Shown: in pieces, positions 26,361 through 34,122 of the stretch
Numbering within the stretch: the first letter of the stretch is position 1
Layout of the letters: each line of letters opens with the position of its first letter
Notes under the pieces: generated by a model
What the model saw: the letters and a program-made list of their open reading frames with translations, nothing else
The model's database searches: none
What the model was told of the DNA's origin: nothing
Assembly: GCF_023264675.1 (NCBI RefSeq)
Contig: NZ_JAHFVG010000030.1
Location: forward strand, 1-64,000
DNA from: Rhodococcus sp. (in: high G+C Gram-positive bacteria)
GTDB taxonomy: Bacteria; Actinomycetota; Actinomycetes; Mycobacteriales; Mycobacteriaceae
Direction of reading: 5' to 3'
Length of the DNA stretch: 64,000 nt
Program-made: the position numbers and the translations under genes

Positions 26361-26367
26361 AGTATGT

Positions 26368-26376
26368 GATAATACC
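26368..26376. promoter_or_regulatory. GATAATACC box, divergent promoter
   Basis: A member of the recurrent box family, between the minus-strand zinc-finger gene (start 26360) and the plus-strand gene at 26496. In the minus direction it supplies TATTAT eight bases before the start codon. Confidence 0.45.
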
Positions 26377-26495
26377 ACGGAGAAAACATCCTGGCTCGGC
26401 GTGAAGGTCAGCCAGGATGGTCTGCCCGACATCGACCGACGAAACCCCACAATGACGCGCCGCCCCGAACGCCCATCGACCCCAGGAGATCAGCT

Positions 26496-26885
26496 GTGAG
26501 CGCACCGAGCTCTGCCTACCCCGACCCACGAACAGCGGTCGAGGACTACACCGATATCCGCGAGGGCGACCTCCTGCGCTATGCGCCGCTCAACGGTCGC
26601 AGCCAATCCGACCATGACTTCCTGGTGACCCACATCGACACCGAGCCCCGAGACAGGGTCGAGGGGACCCCGCTCCTACCCGGCTTCCATCGTCTCCACG
26701 TAGTTGCCGTCAGACCACCCGACGCGTCCGCCAGCACGCGCACCATCGACGACGCGTCAGCCGAATACGACACCACCCGGATCATCAACGCCGACGACAC
26801 TCTCCTGCGCGCCGACCGCCGCGCCGTGCGCGCGCTCGCGGACTACATCGATTCGCTCGACGCGTCGGAACGGGCGAGCCTGTGA
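26496..26885 (+). CDS. hypothetical protein, 129 aa
   Basis: GTG start after CAGGAGATCAGCT. The segment IREGDLLRYAPL followed by DHDFLVTHIDTE looks like the small beta-barrel seen in genes at 52 kb and 56 kb whose products contain a GDxV/GDxL strand. It overlaps the next gene by GTGA. Function unknown. Confidence 0.65.
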   Translation: MSAPSSAYPDPRTAVEDYTDIREGDLLRYAPLNGRSQSDHDFLVTHIDTEPRDRVEGTPLLPGFHRLHVVAVRPPDASASTRTIDDASAEYDTTRIINADDTLLRADRRAVRALADYIDSLDASERASL

Positions 26886-27073
26886 GCGCCCGTTCCGACG
26901 CAGTCGGCTCCATAGGCGCAACGCTCGACACGATTGTCGAACTACTGAGCAGCATCGGAGGGCCCAGCCCCACGGAGGCGGGCCAATCGATTCGGATCGA
27001 CACCGAGGTCGGGACAGCAAACGTGTGGGAGTCCGGCAACGATCCGGGTTGGAAATGGTCCTGGGGTAGCTGA
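26882..27073 (+). CDS. hypothetical protein, 63 aa
   Basis: GTG start overlapping the preceding stop by 4 bp, so translationally coupled. A helical N-terminus is followed by a Trp-rich end (WESGNDPGWKWSWGS). Unrecognised. Confidence 0.55.
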   Translation: MSARSDAVGSIGATLDTIVELLSSIGGPSPTEAGQSIRIDTEVGTANVWESGNDPGWKWSWGS

Positions 27074-27235
27074 CCACGCCCGGCATCGCCACTGCCCCGA
27101 AGGCCCGAATTCGACTGCGCTACCCATGATCCGCCCGATTCGCAGGCCCCGACGACTACGTCGGCCTCGGCTAACGGATCCGACGTCAATATCCTGCGGG
27201 ATATGGTTCACCCCACCCCACCGAAAGTAGGGAAC

Positions 27236-27568
27236 ATGATCACCGAGACCATCGCCGACGCGACCATCACCGTCGAACACGACGGCAACCATTGGCACAC
27301 GGACGACCGCGGCAACCGCCAGCGGTACCGCTACGTGATCTCCACCCCGCAGTGGAAACACAGCGGGAACGACATCAACTCGGGGGTCGACGCTGAACCC
27401 GACGAGCGCTCCGCACTGGTGACGCTGGCGTCCTTTCTCTCCGCGTGCGCGGAATCGCGAAGCTACGGCGGAGGGGAGAATGCGGACTTGTTTCCCGACC
27501 ACGTAGGGCAATGGGCGGAGGCCAACAGCGACGAGCTCGCACTGTTGTCCATGGACGACGAAGGCTGA
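27236..27568 (+). CDS. hypothetical protein, 110 aa
   Basis: ATG 27236 with GAAAGTAGGGAAC upstream; an in-frame ATG at 27203 is less well placed. Beta-rich N-terminal half (TITVEHDGNHWHT) and acidic C-terminal helix. An inverted repeat ATATCC/GGATAT lies about 40 bp upstream (27189-27204) and may be operator or promoter. Unrecognised. Confidence 0.6.
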   Translation: MITETIADATITVEHDGNHWHTDDRGNRQRYRYVISTPQWKHSGNDINSGVDAEPDERSALVTLASFLSACAESRSYGGGENADLFPDHVGQWAEANSDELALLSMDDEG

Positions 27569-27724
27569 CGCGCGGGTCCATAGTCGGCAGCGCCCGCCGA
27601 CATCATCGAGCACGAAACCACCGACGCAACCGCAGCCCAATCGGCCGCCACAATCGACGACTCCACGGCGTACGCAGATTCGATCTCGAGGGTGGGTGTC
27701 GGGACATTCCGATATCGTCTGGCC

Positions 27725-27916
27725 ATGACCGCCCAATTCGTATGCCCCACCGACGTTCCACCCACCCTCGGCCCGGACGAGTCAATCATCCTCGGTTGCG
27801 GTAATGCGTTCACCGGTGAACCCGACGACGAGGGTCTCGTCGACTGCCCGCACTGCGGTATATGGTTCGATCCCACCGTCGAGCGCACTGGCGCGTCATC
27901 GAGCGCGACGGCATGA
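27725..27916 (+). CDS. small zinc-ribbon protein, 63 aa, leaderless
   Basis: Zinc ribbon with CGN (about residue 29) and CPHCG (about 45), plus a Cys near residue 7. TATCGT (27713-27718) lies exactly 6 nt before ATG 27725, so transcription probably starts at the ATG. It overlaps the next gene by ATGA. Confidence 0.6.
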   Translation: MTAQFVCPTDVPPTLGPDESIILGCGNAFTGEPDDEGLVDCPHCGIWFDPTVERTGASSSATA

Positions 27917-28086
27917 GCAACGGAAAGTCATTCCGGAACGCAAACGACCGGATCGAGACATTGCGTACGAAACCGGGGATCGCCGAATTGGTGCGCGAAT
28001 TCGCAGCCGAACGCAAAGACGAGAACAGCGTGCACGACGACACAGCTCAGTCACCACGTCGCGTTACGGACGCCGACCAGCCCTGA
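27913..28086 (+). CDS. hypothetical protein, 57 aa
   Basis: ATG overlaps the stop of the leaderless zinc-ribbon gene (ATGA), so it depends on coupled translation. Charged and helical (TLRTKPGIAELVREFAAERK), no Cys. A two-gene unit with its neighbour. Unrecognised. Confidence 0.5.
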   Translation: MSNGKSFRNANDRIETLRTKPGIAELVREFAAERKDENSVHDDTAQSPRRVTDADQP

Positions 28087-28184
28087 CCGTCGCACAACGA
28101 CTACAACGCCTGTCGGCAAGCAGCGTCAGCAGAGCATCACGGGATCCGCACCCCTCGAGGTCCAGAAAACGGAGAGCGCAGCAG

Positions 28185-28718
28185 ATGAGAAATTGGATAC
28201 TGGGAATCGCGGCTGTCGGCATGCTCGCGGGCTGCAGCAGTGACACGGGAAGTGAACCGCAACCGGCGCCCGACACCACAGTGCGGGCCGCACCCAGTGC
28301 CGAGGCACCGACAACAACTCAATCGTCGACGCCCATCGCCGCTCCCACCGTCGCCCCGCAGGGGCGTAGCGCCACCGAAGTCGGCTGCAGCGACGCCGAC
28401 CAGAGCCTGATCGACGCGATCACCGCTGACATCACGGAAGGCCGCGTGCTGCGGGACATCGCAGCGGTCACCACCGTGGTCGACGGCGACGAACGAACCT
28501 ACCTGTCGGCGAACGTGTTCCGTGCAGACGGCGACCGGTCGGTGTCGGCCGCCGTCTGGTTCTCGCCCGGTGACGGTGTGTACAACCTCTCCGGCAACTC
28601 CCGCGACGTCACCCCCAGCTTCGCCTTCGCGCGCGGTGAATTCGGCGGCGTCAATGCCGGTGACGAGTTCGGCCAGCAGGCGCAGGATTGCGTGAGCGCG
28701 ATCGCCCAAGGCCGGTAG
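28185..28718 (+). CDS. lipoprotein, 177 aa
   Basis: The signal peptide ends in lipobox VGMLAGC (Cys near residue 17), predicting a lipid-anchored surface protein. A ~45-residue Pro/Thr/Ala linker is followed by a globular domain with paired Cys (GCSDADQ and QDCVSA). ATG 28185 follows GGAGAGCGCAGCAG. No family recognised. The second envelope lipoprotein of this array. Confidence 0.7.
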   Translation: MRNWILGIAAVGMLAGCSSDTGSEPQPAPDTTVRAAPSAEAPTTTQSSTPIAAPTVAPQGRSATEVGCSDADQSLIDAITADITEGRVLRDIAAVTTVVDGDERTYLSANVFRADGDRSVSAAVWFSPGDGVYNLSGNSRDVTPSFAFARGEFGGVNAGDEFGQQAQDCVSAIAQGR

Positions 28719-28725
28719 TCCCGCG

Positions 28726-29031
28726 ATGACCACTACGACACAGGACAACTTCATCGAACTGGCTTTCGCCGACGGCACCGCCGCGCGATGGGCAGTCACG
28801 CTCGGCGACCTCACGCGCGCGGCCGACCTCATCGAAGCCGAACTCGACACTCCCGGACTGGCGACAACCACGTCCTCGCCGCGCCCCGAATCCACCAGGG
28901 ACGCGGGCTACGTCGAACTGACCAACGCCGATCGCAGTGTCCGGCATTGGGCAGTCACCGAGGACGAAGCCGACCATCTTGCCGAGGCGCTCGAAAGCTG
29001 TGTCGGGGTCGCGGACACCCTCATGTGCTGA
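28726..29031 (+). CDS. hypothetical protein with internal duplication, 101 aa
   Basis: Starts 7 bp after the lipoprotein. It consists of two copies of a ~32-aa unit: FIELAFADGTAARWAVT (about 9-25) and YVELTNADRSVRHWAVT (about 62-78), each followed by a helix. A duplicated beta-hairpin plus helix suggests a pseudo-dimeric fold. Function unknown. Confidence 0.65.
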   Translation: MTTTTQDNFIELAFADGTAARWAVTLGDLTRAADLIEAELDTPGLATTTSSPRPESTRDAGYVELTNADRSVRHWAVTEDEADHLAEALESCVGVADTLMC

Positions 29032-29046
29032 CGCGCCATCACTTGA

Positions 29047-29088
29047 CGCTACGCATAAACCGAAGATAACATCGGCTTATGCGTAGCG
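29047..29088. promoter_or_regulatory. palindromic operator/promoter of the toxin-antitoxin pair
   Basis: A perfect 12-bp inverted repeat (CGCTACGCATAA at 29047-29058; TTATGCGTAGCG at 29077-29088), with an inner CCGA/TCGG pair. The centre contains TAACAT at 29067-29072, exactly 6 nt before ATG 29079. The operator therefore covers the -10 box, transcription start and first codons of a leaderless gene. This is an arrangement expected for tight autorepression by the HTH protein it precedes. Confidence 0.75.
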
Positions 29089-29690
29089 AAGCGCCGACGC
29101 TGTTACCGATATTCCGGTCACAGAACCAGATGCAGATCCTCGGGCACGTGCTGTTGAACCCCGACTCCGAATACACGCTCACCGACATCGCGTCGAGCCT
29201 CGGCATCGCCCTGTCCACGGTCAGCGACGAGGTCCGTCGGCTGGCAGAGTCCTCCCTTTTCGAGACGCGCTCGATCGGACGCGCGCGGGTGGTGCGGGCC
29301 AATCGCGCCAACCCTGCCACCGGCCATCTCGCAAAGCTGCTCGAAACCACAGTCGGCGTGCCCGCTGTCATCGCCCAAGAATTCGCCGACCTCTCCGACG
29401 TCGACGATGTCGTCCTGTTCGGGTCGTGGGCCGCCCGTAACGCGGGGAAGCCCGGTCCGCCGCCAGCCGACATCGATGTCATGGTCGTCGGCCCGAAGTC
29501 GACACGTGTGCCCGCCTACCGCTGCGCCCAGCGCGCCCAGGAACGACTCGGAATCCCCGTCAACGTCACCGTCCGCTCTCCAGCGTCATGGCACAGTGCC
29601 GCACACGATCCGATGCTCTCGGATGTTCGCGCCAACCCGTACCTCGTGGTTCGCGGTAGCGACTCCGTCGATACCCCTGCGGGGCAGTAA
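29079..29690 (+). CDS. HTH-fused nucleotidyltransferase (MNT antitoxin-like)
   Basis: A 203-aa protein with an N-terminal winged helix (about residues 15-80, YTLTDIASSLGIALSTVSDEVRRL) and a C-terminal minimal nucleotidyltransferase. The latter has GS at 115-116 (LFGSWAAR) and the DxD metal ligands at about 131/133 (ADIDVMVVG). In MNT/HEPN systems the MNT enzyme neutralises the HEPN toxin, in studied cases by adenylylating it. The fused HTH would bind the palindrome that overlaps its own start. Leaderless: -10 TAACAT six bases before ATG. A paralogue lies at 63407. HEPN partner starts 12 bp downstream. Confidence 0.82.
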   Translation: MRSEAPTLLPIFRSQNQMQILGHVLLNPDSEYTLTDIASSLGIALSTVSDEVRRLAESSLFETRSIGRARVVRANRANPATGHLAKLLETTVGVPAVIAQEFADLSDVDDVVLFGSWAARNAGKPGPPPADIDVMVVGPKSTRVPAYRCAQRAQERLGIPVNVTVRSPASWHSAAHDPMLSDVRANPYLVVRGSDSVDTPAGQ

Positions 29691-29701
29691 AGTTGGCTGA
29701 C

Positions 29702-30166
29702 ATGCTGAAGCCATGGAGCCAAGGTCGGCAGACCATCGAGAAGATGATCGGCGACGGCGAACTCAAGCAGATAGCGGGCTTCAACGCAGACGGAACCGAC
29801 CTTCTCGAGAGCGCAGTCCGGGCGCACGCCAGCTCGAAGCTGCTCAAGACCGAGGATCCGCGAGGTGCGATCATTCTGGCCTACGATGCCGGACGCCTTG
29901 CCTGCGAGGCATTGCTGGCGCACCAAGGCCTGCGTGCCCGCGCAGACAACGGTCACCACGCCCTTGTCTTCGCTGCTGTCAACGCACAGTTCGGCAACCG
30001 CTTCTCCGATGCGGATCTGCTCCGCCGTCGACGTCACGAACTCGAATACCCCACCCACGGCGTCGACAAAGCAGACGACGACGAAGCCCAAGAGGCGATC
30101 GACCAGACTGAGCAGCTCCTCGCTGCCGTCGAACAGCTGATGCCCCTACTCGCAATCTGGAAGTAG
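29702..30166 (+). CDS. HEPN-domain toxin-like protein
   Basis: A 154-aa helical protein directly following the HTH-nucleotidyltransferase. The HEPN signature region reads LLRRRRHELEYP near residues 106-117, with Arg-x3-His rather than the commonest Arg-x4-6-His spacing, after helices typical of the fold (YDAGRLACEALLA). HEPN proteins of such pairs are usually RNases or RNA-binding toxins. ATG 29702 is used; TTG 29693 would add three residues. Together the two genes form a type VII-like HEPN/MNT toxin-antitoxin module. Confidence 0.75.
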   Translation: MLKPWSQGRQTIEKMIGDGELKQIAGFNADGTDLLESAVRAHASSKLLKTEDPRGAIILAYDAGRLACEALLAHQGLRARADNGHHALVFAAVNAQFGNRFSDADLLRRRRHELEYPTHGVDKADDDEAQEAIDQTEQLLAAVEQLMPLLAIWK

Positions 30167-30505
30167 TCAAGACTCTGGGAAATCGCCCCAGGATTCGTGT
30201 GGAAGGGTCGGCGCGGACGGCTGGTGTTGCACGGGCAGCCTTCCCGTGCCTCCGTGACCACCACAGTGAGAGGCCATGCGGCCGAGTGGCACCGTCACGG
30301 TGAGGAGAGCCGCGCCGAGGGCGAACAAACACATCATTGCTGTTCAGTGAGGCTGTGAAAACCGCACACGAGGCACCTCAAAAGAGCACTGGTTCAACGC
30401 AACACAAAATGATAATGTAGCGTAGAACCGGGAGGTGCGGGATCCCCGCCGGCCACCCCTCTTCTTCAACTTCCCATCACACCCACCCCGACGAAGGGCA
30501 TCACG
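30167..30505 (+). other. gap with GATAATGTA promoter box
   Basis: A 339-bp stretch with no gene. GATAATGTA at 30411-30419 contains TAATGT, a TANNNT -10 element, giving a leader of ~80 nt before GTG 30506. GTGCGGGATCCCCGCC near 30437 could fold into a short hairpin in that leader. The first half shows nothing recognisable. Confidence 0.4.
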
Positions 30506-31222
30506 GTGTTCACACGCATTCTCGCTCTGCTCATCACCTCCTGTGCATGCGCAGGAGCATTCCTCCTCAGCTTCTACGCCCTGAGTGAGCTCGCCGCCGA
30601 CTACGGGGTCCCCAAGGAGCATGCCTGGGTCTGGGCACTGGTGGTAGACCTGTCCATCCTCGGAGGAACCACCGCGCGACTGAAGATGCGAGAAAGCAAC
30701 TTCGCCCGCATGATCTTCATCTCCGCTACAGCAGTATCAGTGGCGGGCAACACCGTTCACGCGCTCCCCTTCGGACCGGTCGGCATCGGCATCGCGGTCT
30801 TTCCCCCGCTGGCCGTCCTGGGACTGTTCGAGGTCTGCGTCAAACTCCTCCAGAATGTCAACACACCCGGCCCCGAGACAGTAGAAAGCTGGCCGGAGAC
30901 GACACCGTTTGCGGCCGCGCCGACTGTCCAGGCGACCGGTGACCGCGCCGCCGTGACCTCGCAACACATTGACGCTCCCGCGCTGGCGCACACCGTCTCG
31001 GACTCGCACACCCCCGCAGCGCACGACCACGAGATCGAAGCGCAGCCCCTTCAGGACCCCGCAGCTGCCACCAACCGACCCAGCGTCGAACCGCCGGTCT
31101 GGCTGAATCCTGCCGAACCCGCGACCAACCTGGCCGCCGACTGGCCGAACCTGAGCAAGTCACGACCGCGACGACGGCCCCGCACTCAACCCGAATCGCA
31201 CAGCGTTCCCGAGACGGTATGA
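30506..31222 (+). CDS. DUF2637-like membrane protein
   Basis: A 238-aa protein with a GTG start. Four membrane helices lie in the first ~120 residues (about 5-27, 40-57, 68-86 and 93-115), with the pattern SFYALSELAADYGVPKEHAWVWALVVDLSILGG characteristic in layout of actinobacterial DUF2637 proteins. The rest is a Pro/Ala/Glu-rich tail ending in a basic SRPRRRPRTQ stretch. DUF2637 proteins occur on actinobacterial plasmids and integrative elements near replication or transfer genes (Spd-like), but their function is not established. Confidence 0.7.
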   Translation: MFTRILALLITSCACAGAFLLSFYALSELAADYGVPKEHAWVWALVVDLSILGGTTARLKMRESNFARMIFISATAVSVAGNTVHALPFGPVGIGIAVFPPLAVLGLFEVCVKLLQNVNTPGPETVESWPETTPFAAAPTVQATGDRAAVTSQHIDAPALAHTVSDSHTPAAHDHEIEAQPLQDPAAATNRPSVEPPVWLNPAEPATNLAADWPNLSKSRPRRRPRTQPESHSVPETV

Positions 31223-31309
31223 CCCGCGATCCCCGGACATCGGTCGACCATGTCGGACCGTTGTGACACCATCGCCGCCAACAGCGATTCACTCGGAAGG
31301 AAACTGACA

Positions 31310-31603
31310 GTGGAGGAACATCTTTCGGACGGATACATCCCACGATCGACCAATGGGACCTTCGACCTCACCACCACCGAGCCCCGAGCGGTAGTACGAG
31401 TCCGGTTCACCGCCGTCAACCCAACGCCCGGCACGATTCCCTATCGGCGCACCGAATACCTCCGCGCAGCCAATCAGCCCAGCACGGTTCTCACGTCCCT
31501 CCTAGAACAACGCGGGCACGTAGTCGAGCGGATCGCCGACGTCGCCCTCGTCTGCGAAGCCTGCCAATACCCAATCGGAGCACTCACGCACACCGCGTGC
31601 TGA
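31310..31603 (+). CDS. small protein with C-terminal CEAC...THTAC tail, 97 aa
   Basis: GTG 31310 is preceded by GGAAGGA. The N-terminal strand (AVVRVRFTAV), YRRTEYLRAANQ and a C-terminal CEACQYPIGALTHTAC suggest a small zinc-binding protein. The gene at 32214 ends in the same THTAC and has YRRTRYRPAVNE in the same relative place, so the two are diverged duplicates. Function unknown. Confidence 0.6.
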   Translation: MEEHLSDGYIPRSTNGTFDLTTTEPRAVVRVRFTAVNPTPGTIPYRRTEYLRAANQPSTVLTSLLEQRGHVVERIADVALVCEACQYPIGALTHTAC

Positions 31604-31654
31604 GTCCCAGACCCCCGAACGTCGGGGCGTTCCCCACGAAAGGCACCACGCAAA

Positions 31655-31852
31655 ATGCAGACCACGATCAGCGACTTCCGAGACGACTTCACTCACACGC
31701 TCGCAGCCGCCGTCACGAGCATCGAGGAAGCTCAGGCAGGACTACGTGACAACCTCCCAGCCGGAATGCTCAGCGACTACAAAGCGGGATCGATCGCCGA
31801 CCTGTTACGTGACGCCCACAGATCGCTCACCACGGCGATCGAGAAGGTCTGA
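31655..31852 (+). CDS. hypothetical helical protein, 65 aa
   Basis: ATG after GAAAGGCACCACGCAAA. Mostly helical and acidic (TLAAAVTSIEEAQAGL), no Cys. Unrecognised member of the small-gene array. Confidence 0.55.
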   Translation: MQTTISDFRDDFTHTLAAAVTSIEEAQAGLRDNLPAGMLSDYKAGSIADLLRDAHRSLTTAIEKV

Positions 31853-31891
31853 CACCGGAACACGCGAACTCACAGAAAGGTGTCCACCGGC

Positions 31892-32113
31892 ATGACAGAG
31901 CCACGAAACAACCGGCGAAGCAGCGACTACACCGAGGCCGAAAAGCGGGCACTGATCGGACCGGGCCTGACCCTCAACGGGGTTGAAGCCCGAGCCGACG
32001 GCTGCCGCAACGACTTCGCCACAGTGACAAGGCGAGGCGACCATCTCTCAGCCGAATTCGCCTGGAGCATCATCGAGAACGCTCGCACGAACAACACCGA
32101 TCTCAGGTCATAG
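31892..32113 (+). CDS. hypothetical protein, 73 aa
   Basis: ATG 31892 with AGAAAGG upstream. The middle TLNGVEARADGCRNDFATVTRR and the C-terminal helix AEFAWSIIENAR give a small alpha-beta protein. Unrecognised. Confidence 0.5.
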   Translation: MTEPRNNRRSSDYTEAEKRALIGPGLTLNGVEARADGCRNDFATVTRRGDHLSAEFAWSIIENARTNNTDLRS

Positions 32114-32172
32114 ATCCACGGCGACTGCGGACCCCATGTCGTCGTACAGATAGCCGACACCCAATACTATGG

Positions 32173-32181
32173 GGTATTATC
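32173..32181 (+). promoter_or_regulatory. GGTATTATC box
   Basis: The reverse-complement form of the recurrent box, with TATTAT at 32175-32180. Transcription from about 32187 would leave a ~27-nt leader with GGAAGG before ATG 32214. Confidence 0.45.
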
Positions 32182-32213
32182 ATTCATGGAAATGGAAGGC
32201 AGGAAGGTTGGCG

Positions 32214-32462
32214 ATGATCAAGGCACCGGACCGCAACGATCGCAGGAGCCTCCGTCTTCAAATCAGAACTGACGAATCCGCCACCAGCCCTGTGCGGTCT
32301 GGTGCTGCGGCGTACCGGCGGACCAGATATCGGCCCGCAGTCAACGAGCTCAGCAGTAACCGGAGACCCGTCGTAGACCCGCGAGGACACACGGCCGATC
32401 AGAGCGCCACCGCCGCCGTCTCCCACCACGCGACCGAAAGCTTCACACACACCGCTTGCTGA
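32214..32462 (+). CDS. small protein, paralogue of the 31310 gene
   Basis: An 82-aa protein ending in THTAC like the gene 0.9 kb upstream, with an N-terminal LRLQIRTDES strand that also resembles the start of the next gene (LRLQVRTTHS). It has lost the CEAC pair, so it can no longer form the same zinc site. Probably a diverging duplicate. Confidence 0.5.
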   Translation: MIKAPDRNDRRSLRLQIRTDESATSPVRSGAAAYRRTRYRPAVNELSSNRRPVVDPRGHTADQSATAAVSHHATESFTHTAC

Positions 32463-32578
32463 CCACGAGCGACGGTGTGAGGGCACCCGGACACCGTCAC
32501 TCGACCAGTTCCGACACGTGGACGTAGTTGCTGTCACGGCTGCCGAAGCCCACCGTGCGCAGACCAGGAAGGGCCACG

Positions 32579-32983
32579 ATGACCGAAACGTCGAGTAGCG
32601 GCAAACGCAAACACCTTCGACTTCAGGTACGAACCACGCACTCGGCCGATGCCGAGAACGCCATCTGGGAGGCAGAAAAAGCCCGGCGCGAACACATTCG
32701 CGTGATCGGCGACCGCCTGTCGACCGCGCTGTGGGCGGTGATGGCGGTGTCCGCCGCCTACATCGCCCTGGCTATGTGGGGAGTGATCGACACCGCCGTC
32801 ACAGGGGGACTGCAGCAGTCCATGATCATTGCCGGAGGCATCATCGCCCTGTGCTGTGTCGCGGGTCTGATGGCAGTTGTGTTCGAGCACCGAGCGCGAC
32901 GTTCCGGAGGCAACGCAATCGCAGAATCCCGCGCGGCCCGTGGCCGTACCTCGTTCGTCAGCGAGCCGAACCTCAATCCGTGA
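32579..32983 (+). CDS. two-helix membrane protein, 134 aa
   Basis: ATG 32579 follows GGAAGGGCCACG. The basic N-terminus contains KHLRLQVRTTHS, shared with its upstream neighbour. Two membrane helices lie at about residues 47-70 and 80-102, and the tail is basic. Possibly a fusion of the repeated N-terminal element to a membrane hairpin. Function unknown. Confidence 0.6.
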   Translation: MTETSSSGKRKHLRLQVRTTHSADAENAIWEAEKARREHIRVIGDRLSTALWAVMAVSAAYIALAMWGVIDTAVTGGLQQSMIIAGGIIALCCVAGLMAVVFEHRARRSGGNAIAESRAARGRTSFVSEPNLNP

Positions 32984-33142
32984 ATAGCTCCGACGCGCGA
33001 ATAGATTCGGCGGACGGACCGGGCTCAGGCCGCACGCGGCCGACCTGTCATCGTGGCACTCGAGGCCGTGGGTGAATCGGCAGGCGCGTGCAACGATGTA
33101 CCCGGACAGCGCGCGACGGCGAAACGCACGACGGGGGTCGGC

Positions 33143-33352
33143 ATGGCAATAGTGGTAGAACTTCAGCACATCGGAACCGCAGGATTCTTCGGGCACGCGG
33201 AATTCGACGACAGGGCTGCAGCGGAGGACTACGCAACAGCAGAGCTGGTGAGGCTTGGAGAGACCCCAGGTGACGCCCGAGCAGCAGCGAAGCTGGCGAC
33301 GAATACTCCGGCAGACGCCAGCGCGCGTGGCTACGCCGTGCGGATCGTGTGA
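33143..33352 (+). CDS. hypothetical protein, 69 aa
   Basis: ATG 33143 with GGGGGTCGGC upstream. A small alpha-beta protein (VVELQHIGTAGFFGHAEF, then an Ala-rich helix). Unrecognised. Confidence 0.5.
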   Translation: MAIVVELQHIGTAGFFGHAEFDDRAAAEDYATAELVRLGETPGDARAAAKLATNTPADASARGYAVRIV

Positions 33353-33567
33353 CCCCTCAAGCCCCCAAAGGGCTCACCCGAGCAGATCTCGTCCCGGACT
33401 CGGCCGCGAGTGACACGGCTTGGCCGGTGTCTCGAGTAGCTCGCCCCCGCCGCGTCGATGCTGACTCCGGTGAGTGACGCCGTACGCACAGGGGGCGGAG
33501 ACGGCCTTCTCCAGGACCAACTGCCGCGCCGATTGCGTGTCCTAGCTGTCCGCTAACGTCAGCGAGT

Positions 33568-33948
33568 ATGACGCCGACCATTCGCGCAGCAATCGTCCAA
33601 CCCAACGGTGACTTCATCGTCGACGACATCGACCCGGAATACCGAAAGTTCACCCAGCACTTCGGTGGAGCCTCGATCGAGGCGCTGAGCACCACCAGCG
33701 ACTCCGGCCAGGCCGTCACATTCTGGATCGACGAGGAGGGAAAGTTCAAGGCTCTCGCGCGCAACGGAGAAGCCACAGCTCTGCTCAAGCAGTGGTTGGC
33801 CCACGACGGCCGCGTCATGCGAGAAGGTGACGTTCTGGCCGGAACGGTGGTCATCACAGGCGGATTCGATGACGAAGGCCAGACGGTGGGTCTGAGCGAA
33901 GAATCGGTAGCCGAAGTCGAAGAATTCCACCGCGGCTGGCACCGCTGA
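33568..33948 (+). CDS. DUF3846-like protein
   Basis: A 126-aa protein matching the layout of DUF3846. It has IRAAIVQPNGDFIVDDI, a helix, FGGASIEALS, then WIDEEGKFKALARNGEATALL with the conserved DEEGK and N-x-x-A-T, and ends in a GTVVITGG strand. The family is common on plasmids and phages of Actinobacteria; the function is unknown. TAACGT lies 8 nt before the ATG, so the gene may be near-leaderless. Confidence 0.75.
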   Translation: MTPTIRAAIVQPNGDFIVDDIDPEYRKFTQHFGGASIEALSTTSDSGQAVTFWIDEEGKFKALARNGEATALLKQWLAHDGRVMREGDVLAGTVVITGGFDDEGQTVGLSEESVAEVEEFHRGWHR

Positions 33949-34078
33949 CCCACAACGGCTTCGGTTCATTCACCGGCTCGCGTTGGCCGAGCAATTACGA
34001 AGTGCTCCAGTACGAATTCAATCCGTACTGGAGCACCGATCTTCAGGTGGCCTTCCCTGAATACGGTGGTGGTTATCT

Positions 34079-34098
34079 GGTAATATCACGATAATTAC
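34079..34098 (+). promoter_or_regulatory. double GATA-type box upstream of a zinc-finger gene
   Basis: GGTAATATC (34079-34087) is followed directly by GATAATTAC (34090-34098), two overlapping members of the recurrent box with TAATAT as a possible -10. GGTAATATCACGATA is identical to the promoter at 59028-59042. It is the most AT-rich short stretch nearby. Confidence 0.5.
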
Positions 34099-34122
34099 TG
34101 TCGATGGGCAAGGGCCAGAACG

